The notes beneath the pieces are model-generated. The model saw only the letters and a program-made list of their open reading frames with translations. It made no database searches and had not been told where the DNA came from. Position numbers and translations under genes: made by a program. This document shows positions 8,514 to 19,993 of a stretch of 64,000 nucleotides of DNA, piece by piece. Within the stretch, counting starts at the first letter, position 1, and each line of letters starts with the position of its first letter. Origin of the DNA: Brucella anthropi ATCC 49188 (lineage in GTDB: Bacteria > Pseudomonadota > Alphaproteobacteria > Rhizobiales > Rhizobiaceae); contig NC_009667.1 in the NCBI RefSeq assembly GCF_000017405.1, positions 62,001 to 126,000 on the forward strand. The letters are read 5' to 3'.

Positions 8514-9068
8514 CTAGAGCCATTCGATATCGTCGAAGCCGCGCTGGATGTAACCGCCCTTGGAATAGGCTTCGCCCTCGTAGCCGAAGAGCGGCCAGAT
8601 ATCCTTCTGGTTATAAAGGCCGGTCACAAGCCCGCTGCGCACCTTATGGAAGAAGGGGCTTTTCTCGATCTCGCGCAGGATCGCGACGCGCTCTTCCTCC
8701 CAGCCAAGCCCCAGATAGCCTCCGGCTCCAGCCCGCTTGTTCAAATCGGCAACACCGTCCTCGATCAGCTTTTTGAGCGTCTCGTCCTTGGCGGAATCCG
8801 CGTCATAAGGTTTGACGGCAATGGCATAGAAACGGTCGGGAAGCTTGTCATGCGGATAGATGTCGCGCGCAAGCTGGATCAGGGTCGCCATGGTTTCGGG
8901 CTTGAGCGTGGTGGTTTCAAGCGCCCATGCGAATTGCGGGCAGATAACGGCATTGCCGCTGACAACGAGCATGGCGCCGAGGCTGAGGCCTGCGCCGCGC
9001 TTGAGAATATCGCGGCGGGACAGTGTCTTTTTCTCTCGGGTGGAAAGACCGTCAAAAACGGTAGTCAT
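8514..9068 (-). CDS. Gluconate 2-dehydrogenase subunit 3 family protein (Tat-exported)
   Basis: 184-residue small subunit of a membrane-bound GMC dehydrogenase. A twin-arginine signal (SRRDILKRG, then a hydrophobic stretch up to FAWA) occupies the first 50 or so residues; the folded complex with the large subunit would be exported by Tat. The ATG at 9068 is chosen because of AGGAGGAG 6-7 bases upstream and because it begins the Tat signal properly; the frame is open to 9167. The stop lies 96 bases upstream of the large-subunit start, so the two form an operon. Confidence 0.87.
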   Translation of the reverse strand: MTTVFDGLSTREKKTLSRRDILKRGAGLSLGAMLVVSGNAVICPQFAWALETTTLKPETMATLIQLARDIYPHDKLPDRFYAIAVKPYDADSAKDETLKKLIEDGVADLNKRAGAGGYLGLGWEEERVAILREIEKSPFFHKVRSGLVTGLYNQKDIWPLFGYEGEAYSKGGYIQRGFDDIEWL

Positions 9069-9206
9069 TCGGTTCTCCTCCTTTGCTTGCCCGTCCGGAA
9101 TGGGCGGGCTGGCTATGCGTTCCCGGAGATTCTCACCACCGGGAATGCTGGCTTTCCCGTCTTCCATGGCGGCTCCTCCCGGCCAGAAAAGACGATAGGG
9201 AGCGGC

Positions 9207-9602
9207 TTACTGGTAGCGGCCGCCCCGTTGCAGAACTTCGATCTTGTAGCCGTCCGGATCTTCCGCGAAGAAGAAGCGGGCAAGCTGCACGCCGTTATTC
9301 TTGAAATCGACAAGCTTGCCGACCTTGAAGCCAAGTTCCGTGAAACGGGCATGTTCGGCATCGACGTCATCGACCGCCACGGCGAGATGACCATAGCCAT
9401 CGCCCAGATTGTAAGGCTCGGTACGGCCCTTGTTGACCGTCAGCTCGACTTCGAAATCGGCTTCGGCATTGCGCAGATAGATCAGCGTGAAGGTTTCGAA
9501 ATCAATGCGCTCGGCAATATCGAGGCCAAAAGCCTGATTATAGAAGGAAACGGATTTTTCCTCGTCGAGAACACGGATCATCGAATGAATGGCTTTAGCC
9601 AC
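9207..9602 (-). CDS. gloA: Lactoylglutathione lyase (glyoxalase I)
   Basis: 131-residue VOC-superfamily protein that turns the methylglyoxal-glutathione hemithioacetal into S-lactoylglutathione in the cytoplasm. Two beta-alpha-beta-beta-beta modules are visible, with candidate metal ligands His6 (IHSMIRV), Glu of FEVELT, His of GHLAVAV and Glu of YKIEVLQ. The length is that of bacterial GloA. It lies just upstream of the dehydrogenase genes on the same strand (139 bases from the Tat subunit start) and divergent from the ribbon-helix-helix gene. Confidence 0.92.
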   Translation of the reverse strand: MAKAIHSMIRVLDEEKSVSFYNQAFGLDIAERIDFETFTLIYLRNAEADFEVELTVNKGRTEPYNLGDGYGHLAVAVDDVDAEHARFTELGFKVGKLVDFKNNGVQLARFFFAEDPDGYKIEVLQRGGRYQ

Positions 9603-9745
9603 AAGCTACTCCTGTTTCTTTTGCCGCTTCCTCAAAAGCGGCTTGCGATTGTCTTGCTGGTTGTCGATTATGAAAGAAAAAGCGACGGCGTGGTGGCAAT
9701 CGGCTACCACAGCCAAGTTCGTGCTCTTAATGAAGGGAGGAACCC

Positions 9746-10039
9746 ATGTGCAAGGTTTTCGCCGAGCAGGACCCGGAAGGCTACCGGCAGATCAATCGCT
9801 CCGTGCGCATAGGCGGTCATTCCACCAGCATTCAGCTGGAGGCCACCTTCTGGCGCCTGCTGGATGAGATCGCGGCCAGCCAGAACCTGACCACGCCCCG
9901 CTTCATATCGACGCTTTACGACGAAGCGCTGGAGGCCAATGGCGCGATCCCGAATTTTGCCTCCATGCTGCGCACCACCTGCGCGCTCTATCTCATGGGT
10001 CATCGTCCCGAGGCTGCCGTCTGCGAGGAGGCAGCCTGA
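9746..10039 (+). CDS. Ribbon-helix-helix domain protein
   Basis: 97-residue putative DNA-binding protein. The N-terminal half has the RHH pattern: a beta strand (STSIQLEATFW) followed by two helices (RLLDEIAASQ and TTPRFISTLYDEAL). It resembles RHH_4-type proteins common in alphaproteobacteria. Start at ATG with GGGAGGAA 5-6 bases before. Monocistronic, with a palindromic repeat between it and mrp. The target is unknown. Confidence 0.78.
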   Translation: MCKVFAEQDPEGYRQINRSVRIGGHSTSIQLEATFWRLLDEIAASQNLTTPRFISTLYDEALEANGAIPNFASMLRTTCALYLMGHRPEAAVCEEAA

Positions 10040-10074
10040 CAGAGGCCTGAAACGGGCATTGGCCTTTTGATGAA

Positions 10075-10141
10075 AAGGGAATAGGGGAGTAGGGCAATAT
10101 GTTCTTACATCGGACATACTTCCTTACTCCGGTATTCCCTT
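10075..10141. repeat. Imperfect palindromic repeat AAGGGAATA...TATTCCCTT
   Basis: Left arm AAGGGAATAGGGGAGTAGGG followed by CAATATGTTC; right arm GACATACTTCCTTACTCCGG followed by TATTCCCTT; the arms of about 30 bases pair with several mismatches around an 8-base loop. Similar G/A-rich strings with CAATATGTT and AGGGAATA occur at 36.5-36.7 kb. Confidence 0.7.
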
Positions 10142-10165
10142 GCTGCCTTCATTAAAGGAATCGAA

Positions 10166-11335
<1,170 letters not shown>

Positions 11336-11362
11336 AAAAAAGGGCCGGAAACGGCCCTTTTT
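11336..11362. terminator. Bidirectional terminator between mrp and pgm
   Basis: AAAAAGGGCCG GAAA CGGCCCTTTTT, a perfect stem with a GNRA-type loop directly after the mrp stop and 7 bases from the pgm stop. Confidence 0.9.
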
Positions 11363-11368
11363 CTTTTG

Positions 11369-13015
<1,647 letters not shown>

Positions 13016-13137
13016 TTAAATGAATTAAGCAGTCAATGTGTTGGCATTTGCGGTCATTGCAAGACAACATAGATCAAACTTATTGATTGAAAATAACAAA
13101 CTGTGTGGTTGTCGCTGGCCATGCTACAAATTCTGCC

Positions 13138-14010
13138 ATGACCGACAATGCTCGCCCCATCAATGGCCCGCGCGATGTGATGCGGCTGAAACGCGACGAT
13201 ACCACCGGCCTGGAAGCCGTGGCGGCCCGTTTTCACAGCCATGCCTATGACATGCATTTTCATGACGAATGGCTCGTCGGCGTGACCCATGCGGGCGTGC
13301 AGGATTTTTTCTGCCGGGGCAGGCGGCGGCAGAGCACGCCAGGGCGAGTGATTCTCATCGAGCCGGGCGAACGCCACGACGGGCAGGCGGTCGCCGCGGA
13401 CGGTTTTGCCTATAACATGCTTTATATGCCGCAATCGCTGGTCAGAAGCGCGATGGGTGGCAATGATGCGCATATCGGTTTTCGCGAGACGCTGGCCGAT
13501 GACGGACAGTTGTTTCATGCGGTCGCCCGCGCCTGCGAGGCAATCTTCCTCGAAGCGCCGCGCCTGATGATTGAAGACTGCCGCGATCAGGTGACGAACC
13601 ATCTTGCCCGACATCTGGCCCGGCATCTTGGGCAGGACGTGACAGAAAAAGGGTCGGCTCCACATCCGGTCGCAGCACGCGCGATGGACTATCTGCGGGC
13701 GCGCTTCGACGAGGAGTTCGGCCTCGATGAACTGGCGGAAGCGGTTGGGGCCGCCGACCGTTTCCAGCTTTCACGCGGGTTCCGGCGTGAATACGGCACC
13801 TCGCCACATGCCTGTCTGGTGCAGTTGCGCCTTGCTGAAGCACGGCGCCTGTTGCGCGAAAAAGTGGCGCCAGCAGAAGCAGCCGCGCTCAGTGGATTTG
13901 CCGACCAGAGCCATATGGGGCGCTGGTTCCGCCGCGCCTATGGCATGACGCCTGCCGCTTATCGCAAGGGACGCACAAACGTTCCAGAAATTGCAGCGAA
14001 AAGCCGTTAG
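13138..14010 (+). CDS. AraC-family transcriptional regulator
   Basis: 290-residue activator-type protein: an N-terminal cupin-like sensing domain (about residues 20-160; HSHAYDMHFHDEW holds the usual His pattern) and two C-terminal helix-turn-helix motifs (about 185-280; the second with ALSGFADQSHMGRWFRRAYG). The ATG at 13138 is preferred; an upstream TTG at 13087 would add 17 residues without a better ribosome site. The DUF2000 gene starts 27 bases after its stop, so it may regulate that gene or be co-transcribed with it. The ligand is unknown. Confidence 0.87.
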   Translation: MTDNARPINGPRDVMRLKRDDTTGLEAVAARFHSHAYDMHFHDEWLVGVTHAGVQDFFCRGRRRQSTPGRVILIEPGERHDGQAVAADGFAYNMLYMPQSLVRSAMGGNDAHIGFRETLADDGQLFHAVARACEAIFLEAPRLMIEDCRDQVTNHLARHLARHLGQDVTEKGSAPHPVAARAMDYLRARFDEEFGLDELAEAVGAADRFQLSRGFRREYGTSPHACLVQLRLAEARRLLREKVAPAEAAALSGFADQSHMGRWFRRAYGMTPAAYRKGRTNVPEIAAKSR

Positions 14011-14037
14011 GCCTGCCCTCGAAAAGAGGAAAAGCTC

Positions 14038-14448
14038 ATGATTTTCGATACAAAAGTTGCCATTCTTGTCCTGCATGATCTGCCTGTCTGGCAGAAGCTG
14101 AACGTGACTGCCTTTATCGCGACCGGCATATCCGGCGCTGTGCCGCACGCCATGGGCGATCCTTATGAGGATGCGGCAGGCCGCAAGCATACGCGTCTGC
14201 TCGGCCAGCCGATGCTGATCTTCTCGGCAACACCGGACGTTCTGCAACGGGCATGGCAGCAATCGATCCAGCGCGATCTTATCCGTGCGCCCTATGTGCG
14301 CGCCATGTTCGAGACCGGGTATGACGTCGCCAACCGCGCTGTATTCAAGGCGGAAAATGCCGACGCACCCGATCTGGTCGGCCTTGCGCTTTACGGCCCA
14401 AAGAAAGATATCGACAAGGCGATCAAGGGAACTAACCTGCATCCTTGA
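14038..14448 (+). CDS. DUF2000 family protein
   Basis: 136-residue protein matching the DUF2000 pattern (N-terminal KVAILVLHDLPVWQKLNVTAF, central GQPMLIFSA, C-terminal VGLALYGPKK). Function unknown. A clear ribosome site (AGAGGAAAAG) precedes the ATG. It follows the AraC gene on the same strand, and its 3' end overlaps the convergent ROK gene by 17 bases. Confidence 0.82.
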   Translation: MIFDTKVAILVLHDLPVWQKLNVTAFIATGISGAVPHAMGDPYEDAAGRKHTRLLGQPMLIFSATPDVLQRAWQQSIQRDLIRAPYVRAMFETGYDVANRAVFKAENADAPDLVGLALYGPKKDIDKAIKGTNLHP

Positions 14449-15775
14449 ACAGGACGCTCTGGTCGAACAGATAGCGGTTGGAAAGCGGCAGGCTTGCCGC
14501 GCCCATCGCCTTGGCATGCACACCAACCTTGCCCTCGATGATCTTCGGCGCGCGCAGGCCCTGCAAGTCGAGGCATGAAAGCTCCACGCGGGTCGCTTCC
14601 ACGATGCGGTGACGCACATTACCCGGCAACCAGCCATCGATGACGGCGGCGGGAAAGTCGATCACGGAGGCGGCAGCTACCGTTGCATGGGCCAGCCCGC
14701 GTGCGGCAAGCGCTACCCATTCATCGAGCGGCGTACCAAAGTTGCGCCAGTTTTCCGGTGAAAGCCACAGATCGTCGGAGGGCAGGTGCCGCTCCTGCAA
14801 CATGCGTTCGAGGACGAACAGCGAAGCCGTATCGATGAGCTGCAAGGTTTCGCCGCGCTCCCACGTGCCGCGCATCCGCATCGGCATGGAGCCGAGCGCG
14901 CCCGCATTGCCCGTGCGGCCCGGATAGAGCGTGTTGTTCAGCACCACGCCGCCGCCGATGAACGAGCCGATGAAGAAATAGACGAAGTCGGTGAATTCTG
15001 GCCCGCGACCAAAGGTCAGTTCCGCACCACAAGCTGCCGTTCCGTCATTCTGCACGAAGACCGGAAACGAAAACGCCTTGGCGAAATCGCCGACGAGATC
15101 GGCGCCGAGCCATGCATCCAGATCTTCGGCAGGTGCACCCACTTCCTCGACCCAGTTCCACAATTCGAAGGGTAATGCGATGCCGAGCCCTGCAATGCGG
15201 TCGCGCTTGGCCGGTTCGAGGGCTGCCGTGAAAGCGGCGACGCTCTCGACGGCGAAGCGACGGATTTCACCCGGTACAGGCCAGCGATAGGTAATGTGCC
15301 GCCGTTCGCGGATCGCTCCCAGAAAATCCATCAGGATGATTTCCGCGCTGCGCCGCCCGATCTTGAGACCGAAGGAGAAAACCCCGTCGGCGGCAAGGCG
15401 CATCGGCATGGAAGGTTGGCCGACACGACCGCGCACCCGTTCGCCCTGCGTAATGAGGCCGTCTTTTTCCAGCGCACGAATGATGACGGAAACCGTTTGT
15501 GCCGAAAGTCCGGTCAGGCGCGCAATTTCGGCGCGGGCCAAAGCGCCATGCCGGCGCACGAGCGCCAGAACCAGCCGCTCATTATAGGCGCGCACGCCGA
15601 TCTGGTTTGAACCGCGATTGACGCTCGCGCCCGGCCCGGCGAATTGCAGCATGGCAGGACCCGGAGTGCCGGAAAGGGTGCCAGAAAGGGTGCTGGAAAG
15701 CGTATCGGCAGACCCGCTGTCTGGTTCGCCTTCAACTTTATGCCTGACCATAGCCTCTCCCAGATTCCGTGCCAT
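14432..15775 (-). CDS. frcR: ROK-family transcriptional repressor, likely FrcR
   Basis: 447 residues from the ATG at 15775 (other possible starts at 15850 and 15751). An N-terminal winged helix-turn-helix (RAEIARLTGLSAQTVSVIIRALEKDGLI, about residues 65-95) is joined to a ROK sugar-kinase-like domain with the phosphate-loop region NDGTAACGAE and GSFIGGGVVLN. The zinc-binding CxCGxxGC motif of true ROK kinases is absent, as in other FrcR-like repressors. It is divergent from frcBCA with an inverted-repeat operator between them, which matches the frcR arrangement known in Sinorhizobium meliloti. The predicted role is control of fructose uptake. Confidence 0.85.
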   Translation of the reverse strand: MARNLGEAMVRHKVEGEPDSGSADTLSSTLSGTLSGTPGPAMLQFAGPGASVNRGSNQIGVRAYNERLVLALVRRHGALARAEIARLTGLSAQTVSVIIRALEKDGLITQGERVRGRVGQPSMPMRLAADGVFSFGLKIGRRSAEIILMDFLGAIRERRHITYRWPVPGEIRRFAVESVAAFTAALEPAKRDRIAGLGIALPFELWNWVEEVGAPAEDLDAWLGADLVGDFAKAFSFPVFVQNDGTAACGAELTFGRGPEFTDFVYFFIGSFIGGGVVLNNTLYPGRTGNAGALGSMPMRMRGTWERGETLQLIDTASLFVLERMLQERHLPSDDLWLSPENWRNFGTPLDEWVALAARGLAHATVAAASVIDFPAAVIDGWLPGNVRHRIVEATRVELSCLDLQGLRAPKIIEGKVGVHAKAMGAASLPLSNRYLFDQSVLFKDAG

Positions 15776-15882
15776 GGAATGCAATCTCGAAATGCAGCCA
15801 TGGAATGCCGGAATTCCTAAACCAACCATCGGAGGAGAAAAAGCCCTCATTGTGAGGGATATGAAATAAAAACAATCGCTTA

Positions 15883-16030
15883 AGAGCCTGCTCCAAAAGT
15901 CACCATGCCGGTCTCCAAATAGCGCCTTTCTACGTTCCGGTGCTCACGTACCTTTAAGTACGCTCCGCTCCGGTACTCGAAAATCACCATTTTCGCCTCG
16001 GCCTGCCGCTTTTTGATTCAGTCTCTAAGA
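15883..16030. repeat. Long imperfect palindrome, uninterrupted reference copy
   Basis: Left arm CTCCAAATAGCGCCTTTCTA then CGTTCCGGTGCTCACGTAC; centre CTTTAA; right arm GTACGCTCCGCTCCGGTACT then CGAAAATCACCATTTTCGCC. Outer ends AAGAGCCTG and the region before CTCTAAGA are also related. It is the simplest copy of the family also seen at 3.4, 4.9 and 23.3 kb. Confidence 0.8.
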
Positions 16031-16110
16031 CCGATCATGCGGCGCGGCAGTGGGCTCGGTGCCTGCCTCTTTCGATCCTCTCTCCTCCGTCTTCCAGAGT
16101 GACACAGCAT

Positions 16111-16137
16111 ATTAATAAATCAAGTGGATTTATTAAT
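16111..16137. promoter_or_regulatory. Inverted-repeat operator, likely for FrcR
   Basis: Perfect 11-base inverted repeat ATTAATAAATC - AAGTG - GATTTATTAAT, ending 75 bases before the frcB start. ROK repressors bind AT-rich palindromes of this size, and the ROK gene is divergent here. Confidence 0.75.
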
Positions 16138-16212
16138 TGACTCTGTTTTGAAGCCGTGTTTTGCTTCTCTTCTGCCGGGGGAAGAGGACCGGTTTCAATC
16201 TGGGAGGAGTCC

Positions 16213-17244
16213 ATGAAGAAGACAGTTCTGTCGGCAGCCTTTGCTGCCTTCACGCTTGGCGCTGCCGCCATTCCACTGAGTTCGGCCAATGCTGCCGATG
16301 TCGGCGCGTGCCTCATCACAAAGACCGATACCAATCCGTTCTTCGTCAAGATGAAGGAAGGCGCTATCGCCAAGGCGAAGGAGCTGGGCGTCAATCTCAA
16401 GACCTATGCGGGCAAGATCGACGGCGATTCCGAAAGCCAGGTTGCAGCTATCGAAACCTGCATTGCTGATGGCGCCAAGGGCATTCTCATCACGGCTTCC
16501 GACACCAAGGGCATCGTGCCGTCGCTGCAGAAGGCACGCGATGCGGGCCTGCTCATCATCGCGCTCGATACGCCGCTTGAGCCTGCCGATGCGGCGGACG
16601 CAACCTTTGCAACCGACAATTTCCTGGCCGGTGAACTGGTCGGCAAATGGGCAGCGGCAACACTCGGTGACAAGGCCAAGGATGCGCGGGTTGCCTTTCT
16701 CAACCTCACCGCATCGCAGCCGAGCGTCGACGTTCTGCGCGATCAGGGTTTTGCCACCGGCTTCGGCATCGACCCGAAAGACAAGACCAAGCTCGGTGAC
16801 GAGGATGATCCGCGCATTGCCGGTCGCGACCTGACCGATGGCAACGAAGAAGGCGGACGTCGCGCGATGGAAAACCTTCTCCAGAAGGACCCGAACATCA
16901 ATGTCGTCCACACCATCAACGAACCTGCCGCAGCCGGTGCCTATGAGGCGCTGAAGGCTGTCGGGCGTGAAAAGGACGTGCTGATCGTCTCCATCGATGG
17001 CGGTTGCCCCGGCGTGAAGAATGTCGAGGCCGGTGTGATCGGCGCGACTTCGCAGCAATATCCGCTGCAGATGGCGGCACTCGGTATCGAGGCGATCAAG
17101 AAGTTTGCTGATACGGGTGAAAAGCCGAAGCCGACCGAAGGCAAGGACTTCGTCGATACCGGCGTGTCGCTTGTCACCGACAAGCCGGTGGAAGGCGTTC
17201 CGTCCATCGACACGAAGACCGCACTCGACAAGTGCTGGGGCTGA
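16213..17244 (+). CDS. frcB: Fructose ABC transporter, periplasmic substrate-binding protein
   Basis: 343 residues. Signal peptide 1-28 (cleavage after SANA), then a type I periplasmic-binding fold of the ribose/fructose-binding group, with [20 protein letters not shown], a hinge region [11 protein letters not shown] and [17 protein letters not shown] at 16213 has GGGAGGAG at 3-5 bases; the frame is open 19 codons further. First gene of frcBCA; the permease starts 77 bases downstream. The fructose specificity is inferred from the whole cluster's match to frcRBCAK of rhizobia; ribose or mannose cannot be excluded. Confidence 0.9.
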   Translation: MKKTVLSAAFAAFTLGAAAIPLSSANAADVGACLITKTDTNPFFVKMKEGAIAKAKELGVNLKTYAGKIDGDSESQVAAIETCIADGAKGILITASDTKGIVPSLQKARDAGLLIIALDTPLEPADAADATFATDNFLAGELVGKWAAATLGDKAKDARVAFLNLTASQPSVDVLRDQGFATGFGIDPKDKTKLGDEDDPRIAGRDLTDGNEEGGRRAMENLLQKDPNINVVHTINEPAAAGAYEALKAVGREKDVLIVSIDGGCPGVKNVEAGVIGATSQQYPLQMAALGIEAIKKFADTGEKPKPTEGKDFVDTGVSLVTDKPVEGVPSIDTKTALDKCWG

Positions 17245-17320
17245 TCCCCTTTCTGAAACTCGGACCCGGCAGATCGGAAGATTTGCCGGACCTTTCTGCA
17301 GGTGAAGGCAGGAGACAGAC

Positions 17321-18415
17321 ATGAGTGAGCCACAGGCGGCTTCCGCTGCACAAAAACCGTCTATGCAGGACTATGAAAAGACGCTGGCGCAGAGCGCGGC
17401 TGATGTCGCCTCTTTCGATGCGGGCGACCAGTCGCTGCTTTATCGGATGCGGAATTTCCTGCATCACAATCCCGCTGCCGTGCCGCTGATCGTGCTCGTT
17501 CTGTCGCTGCTGGTGTTCGGCATCACGCTTGGCGGCAAGTTCTTCTCCGCCTTCGCACTGACCCTCATTCTGCAACAGGTCGCCATCACCGGCATCATTG
17601 CCGTGGCGCAGACGCTTGTGATCCTGACCGCAGGTATCGATCTTTCGGTCGGCGCCATCATGGTGTTGTCGTCGGTGGTAATGGGCCAGTTCACCTTTCG
17701 CTATGGGCTTCCCGCCGAACTTTCCGTTCTGTTCGGCTTTGCCACGGGCGCGCTGTGCGGCTTCATCAACGGCTTTCTGGTGGCCTATGTCCGCCTTCCG
17801 CCCTTCATCGTGACGCTTGGCATGTGGCAGGTGATCCTCGCCACAAACTTCCTCTATTCCGCCAACGAGACGATCCGCGCACAGGAAATCACCGCGGAAG
17901 CGCCGATCCTGCAATTCTTCGGCGAGAGCATCCGCTTTGGCGGCGCGGTCTTTACCTATGGCGTCATTGCGATGGTGCTTCTGGTTCTGCTGTTCTGGTA
18001 TGTGCTGAACCACACCGCCTGGGGACGGCACGTCTATGCCATTGGCGACGATCCCGAAGCGGCACAGCTTTCCGGTGTCTCGGTCAAGCCGATCCTCATG
18101 TCGGTCTATGTGCTGGCCGGTATCATCTGCGCGCTTGCAGGCTGGGCGATGATCGGTCGTCTCGGTTCTGTGTCGCCGACCGCAGGCCAGTTCGCCAATA
18201 TCGAATCCATCACTGCGGTGGTGATCGGCGGCATTTCGCTGTTCGGCGGACGCGGTTCCATTCTGGGCACCATGTTCGGTGCGCTGATCGTCGGCGTGTT
18301 TTCGCTGGGGCTGCGCCTGTGGGGCACCGATCCGCAATGGACCTATCTCCTGATCGGCGTTCTCATCATTGCCGCCGTCGCCATCGACCAGTGGATCAGA
18401 AAGGCTGCCGCATGA
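17321..18415 (+). CDS. frcC: Fructose ABC transporter, permease
   Basis: 364-residue inner-membrane permease of the BPD_transp_2 (RbsC-like) family. After a long cytoplasmic N-terminus (about 55 residues) come roughly nine to ten hydrophobic segments. The conserved block LTAGIDLSVGAIMVLSSVV is typical of the family, as is TAVVIGGISLFGGRGSILGT near residue 300. It would form the channel with FrcB and FrcA. The stop overlaps the frcA start by ATGA. Confidence 0.93.
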   Translation: MSEPQAASAAQKPSMQDYEKTLAQSAADVASFDAGDQSLLYRMRNFLHHNPAAVPLIVLVLSLLVFGITLGGKFFSAFALTLILQQVAITGIIAVAQTLVILTAGIDLSVGAIMVLSSVVMGQFTFRYGLPAELSVLFGFATGALCGFINGFLVAYVRLPPFIVTLGMWQVILATNFLYSANETIRAQEITAEAPILQFFGESIRFGGAVFTYGVIAMVLLVLLFWYVLNHTAWGRHVYAIGDDPEAAQLSGVSVKPILMSVYVLAGIICALAGWAMIGRLGSVSPTAGQFANIESITAVVIGGISLFGGRGSILGTMFGALIVGVFSLGLRLWGTDPQWTYLLIGVLIIAAVAIDQWIRKAAA

Positions 18416-19191
18416 AAACGAACACCACGCCTGTTCTGTCGGGCAGAAATCTGGTCAAGCGCTATGGTCGCGTCACCGCACTCGATCATGCCGACTTCGA
18501 TCTCTATCCCGGCGAAATTCTCGCGGTCATCGGCGATAATGGCGCCGGCAAGTCCTCGCTTATCAAGGCGCTGTCCGGCGCGATCAAGCCGGATGAAGGG
18601 GAAATCCTGCTCGACGGCAAGCCGGTCAGCTTTCATTCACCGATGGAAGCACGGCAGGCGGGCATCGAGACGGTCTATCAGAACCTTGCCTTGTCGCCCG
18701 CGCTCTCCATCGCCGACAATCTGTTTCTGGGCCGCGAAATCCGCCGCAAGGGACCGCTTGGCTCGCTGTTCCGCATGCTGGATCGCGGTGCGATGGAAAA
18801 GATCGCGCGCGAAAAACTGTCCGAACTGGGCCTGATGACGATCCAGAATATCGGTCAGGCGGTGGAAACCCTTTCGGGCGGCCAGCGTCAGGGCGTTGCG
18901 GTGGCGCGTGCCGCCGCCTTCGGCTCCAAGGTGGTCATCATGGACGAGCCGACGGCGGCGCTTGGCGTCAAAGAATCGCGCCGCGTACTGGAGCTTATTC
19001 AAGACGTGAAGCGGCGCGGCATGCCCATCGTGCTCATCTCGCACAACATGCCGCATGTGTTCGAGGTTGCCGACCGCATCCACATTCACCGGCTCGGACG
19101 CCGCCTGACGGTCATCGACCCGAAGGAATATTCCATGTCTGATGCCGTGGCGCTGATGACCGGGGCGATGAGACCGAAGGAAGCGGCTTGA
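18412..19191 (+). CDS. frcA: Fructose ABC transporter, ATP-binding protein
   Basis: 259-residue ATPase with a single nucleotide-binding domain: Walker A GDNGAGKSS (near 41), signature LSGGQRQGVAVARA, Walker B VVIMDEPTAALG and switch histidine in LISHNM. Unlike RbsA or AraG it has one domain rather than two, as known for FrcA. The ATG overlaps the frcC stop, so the two are translationally coupled. The larger open frame beginning at 17755 is only the extension of this frame through frcC. Confidence 0.93.
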   Translation: MKTNTTPVLSGRNLVKRYGRVTALDHADFDLYPGEILAVIGDNGAGKSSLIKALSGAIKPDEGEILLDGKPVSFHSPMEARQAGIETVYQNLALSPALSIADNLFLGREIRRKGPLGSLFRMLDRGAMEKIAREKLSELGLMTIQNIGQAVETLSGGQRQGVAVARAAAFGSKVVIMDEPTAALGVKESRRVLELIQDVKRRGMPIVLISHNMPHVFEVADRIHIHRLGRRLTVIDPKEYSMSDAVALMTGAMRPKEAA

Positions 19192-19258
19192 CCACTTGCG
19201 CTTGAACAGGGTTGCTGCGCCTTTAACACGGTGACAGGACGAATCACGGAAACCGGAC

Positions 19259-19900
19259 ATGACGCCTATTGAGCGCGAAGCCCTGCCTTCGGAAATTCTT
19301 GCGCGGCTGGCGGAAACCGACAAGCGCCTGATCGTGGCCATCGCAGGCCCGCCGGGAGCCGGAAAATCCACCATTTCCGACTATCTGCTCCATGCCATCA
19401 ACAAGGGCGGCGAAACGCCGTCCATCGTCGTGCCCATGGACGGGTTCCATCTTGATGACGGGATTCTCGATCAGCGTGGATTGCTGAGCCGCAAGGGCTC
19501 GCCGCCCACTTTCGACTGCGCCGGATTTGCGGTGTTGCTGCAGCGACTGAAACAGGCAGAGGGCGAAATCTTCATTCCGGTTTTCGACCGTTCTCTGGAG
19601 CTGTCCCGCGCTGCGGCATCCGTGGTCGGCCCGGAGCATCGCGTGCTTCTGGTCGAAGGCAATTATCTGCTGCTCGATCAGCAACCATGGACGCAGCTTG
19701 CTCCCTTTTTCGACATGACGCTCTATCTGGATGTGCCCTTTGCAGAGCTGGAGCGTCGCCTGATCGAACGCTGGCTCAGCTTCGGTTTCGATGCCGAAAC
19801 CGCCCGAAACCGCGCCCTTTCCAACGACATTCCCAATGCCGAACTCGTGGTAGCGCAGTCGCGCAAGGCGGATTTTGTCGTGGTCTCGGACGGGCGATAA
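19259..19900 (+). CDS. frcK: P-loop kinase of the uridine kinase/phosphoribulokinase type (FrcK-like)
   Basis: 213-residue cytoplasmic kinase: Walker A GPPGAGKST near residue 29, then PMDGFHLDDG with the acceptor-side Asp, VLLVEGNYLLLD and a lid with RRLIERWLSFG. It lies 67 bases after frcA on the same strand, where rhizobial fructose loci carry frcK, so it probably phosphorylates the imported sugar or a nucleoside-like substrate; the exact substrate is not proven by sequence. Confidence 0.82.
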   Translation: MTPIEREALPSEILARLAETDKRLIVAIAGPPGAGKSTISDYLLHAINKGGETPSIVVPMDGFHLDDGILDQRGLLSRKGSPPTFDCAGFAVLLQRLKQAEGEIFIPVFDRSLELSRAAASVVGPEHRVLLVEGNYLLLDQQPWTQLAPFFDMTLYLDVPFAELERRLIERWLSFGFDAETARNRALSNDIPNAELVVAQSRKADFVVVSDGR

Positions 19901-19993
19901 CAGGGAATTGCACCTTTCAAGGGTTGCGGCGATGCGCTTGCGTCTGCATGATGGGAAAATCGCTTCATCAGTTTCCGACCGGAATAGTTCCCC

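Larger units (their letters stand above)
15776..16212. other. frcR-frcB divergent regulatory region
   Basis: Holds the palindromic repeat at 15883-16030 and, nearer frcB, the perfect inverted repeat at 16111-16137. The frcB promoter should lie around that operator. No further gene is seen. Confidence 0.5.

Noticed and set aside
8646..9812. 388-codon open frame on the plus strand
   Set aside because: Antisense to the Tat subunit and gloA and extends into the ribbon-helix-helix gene; no support.
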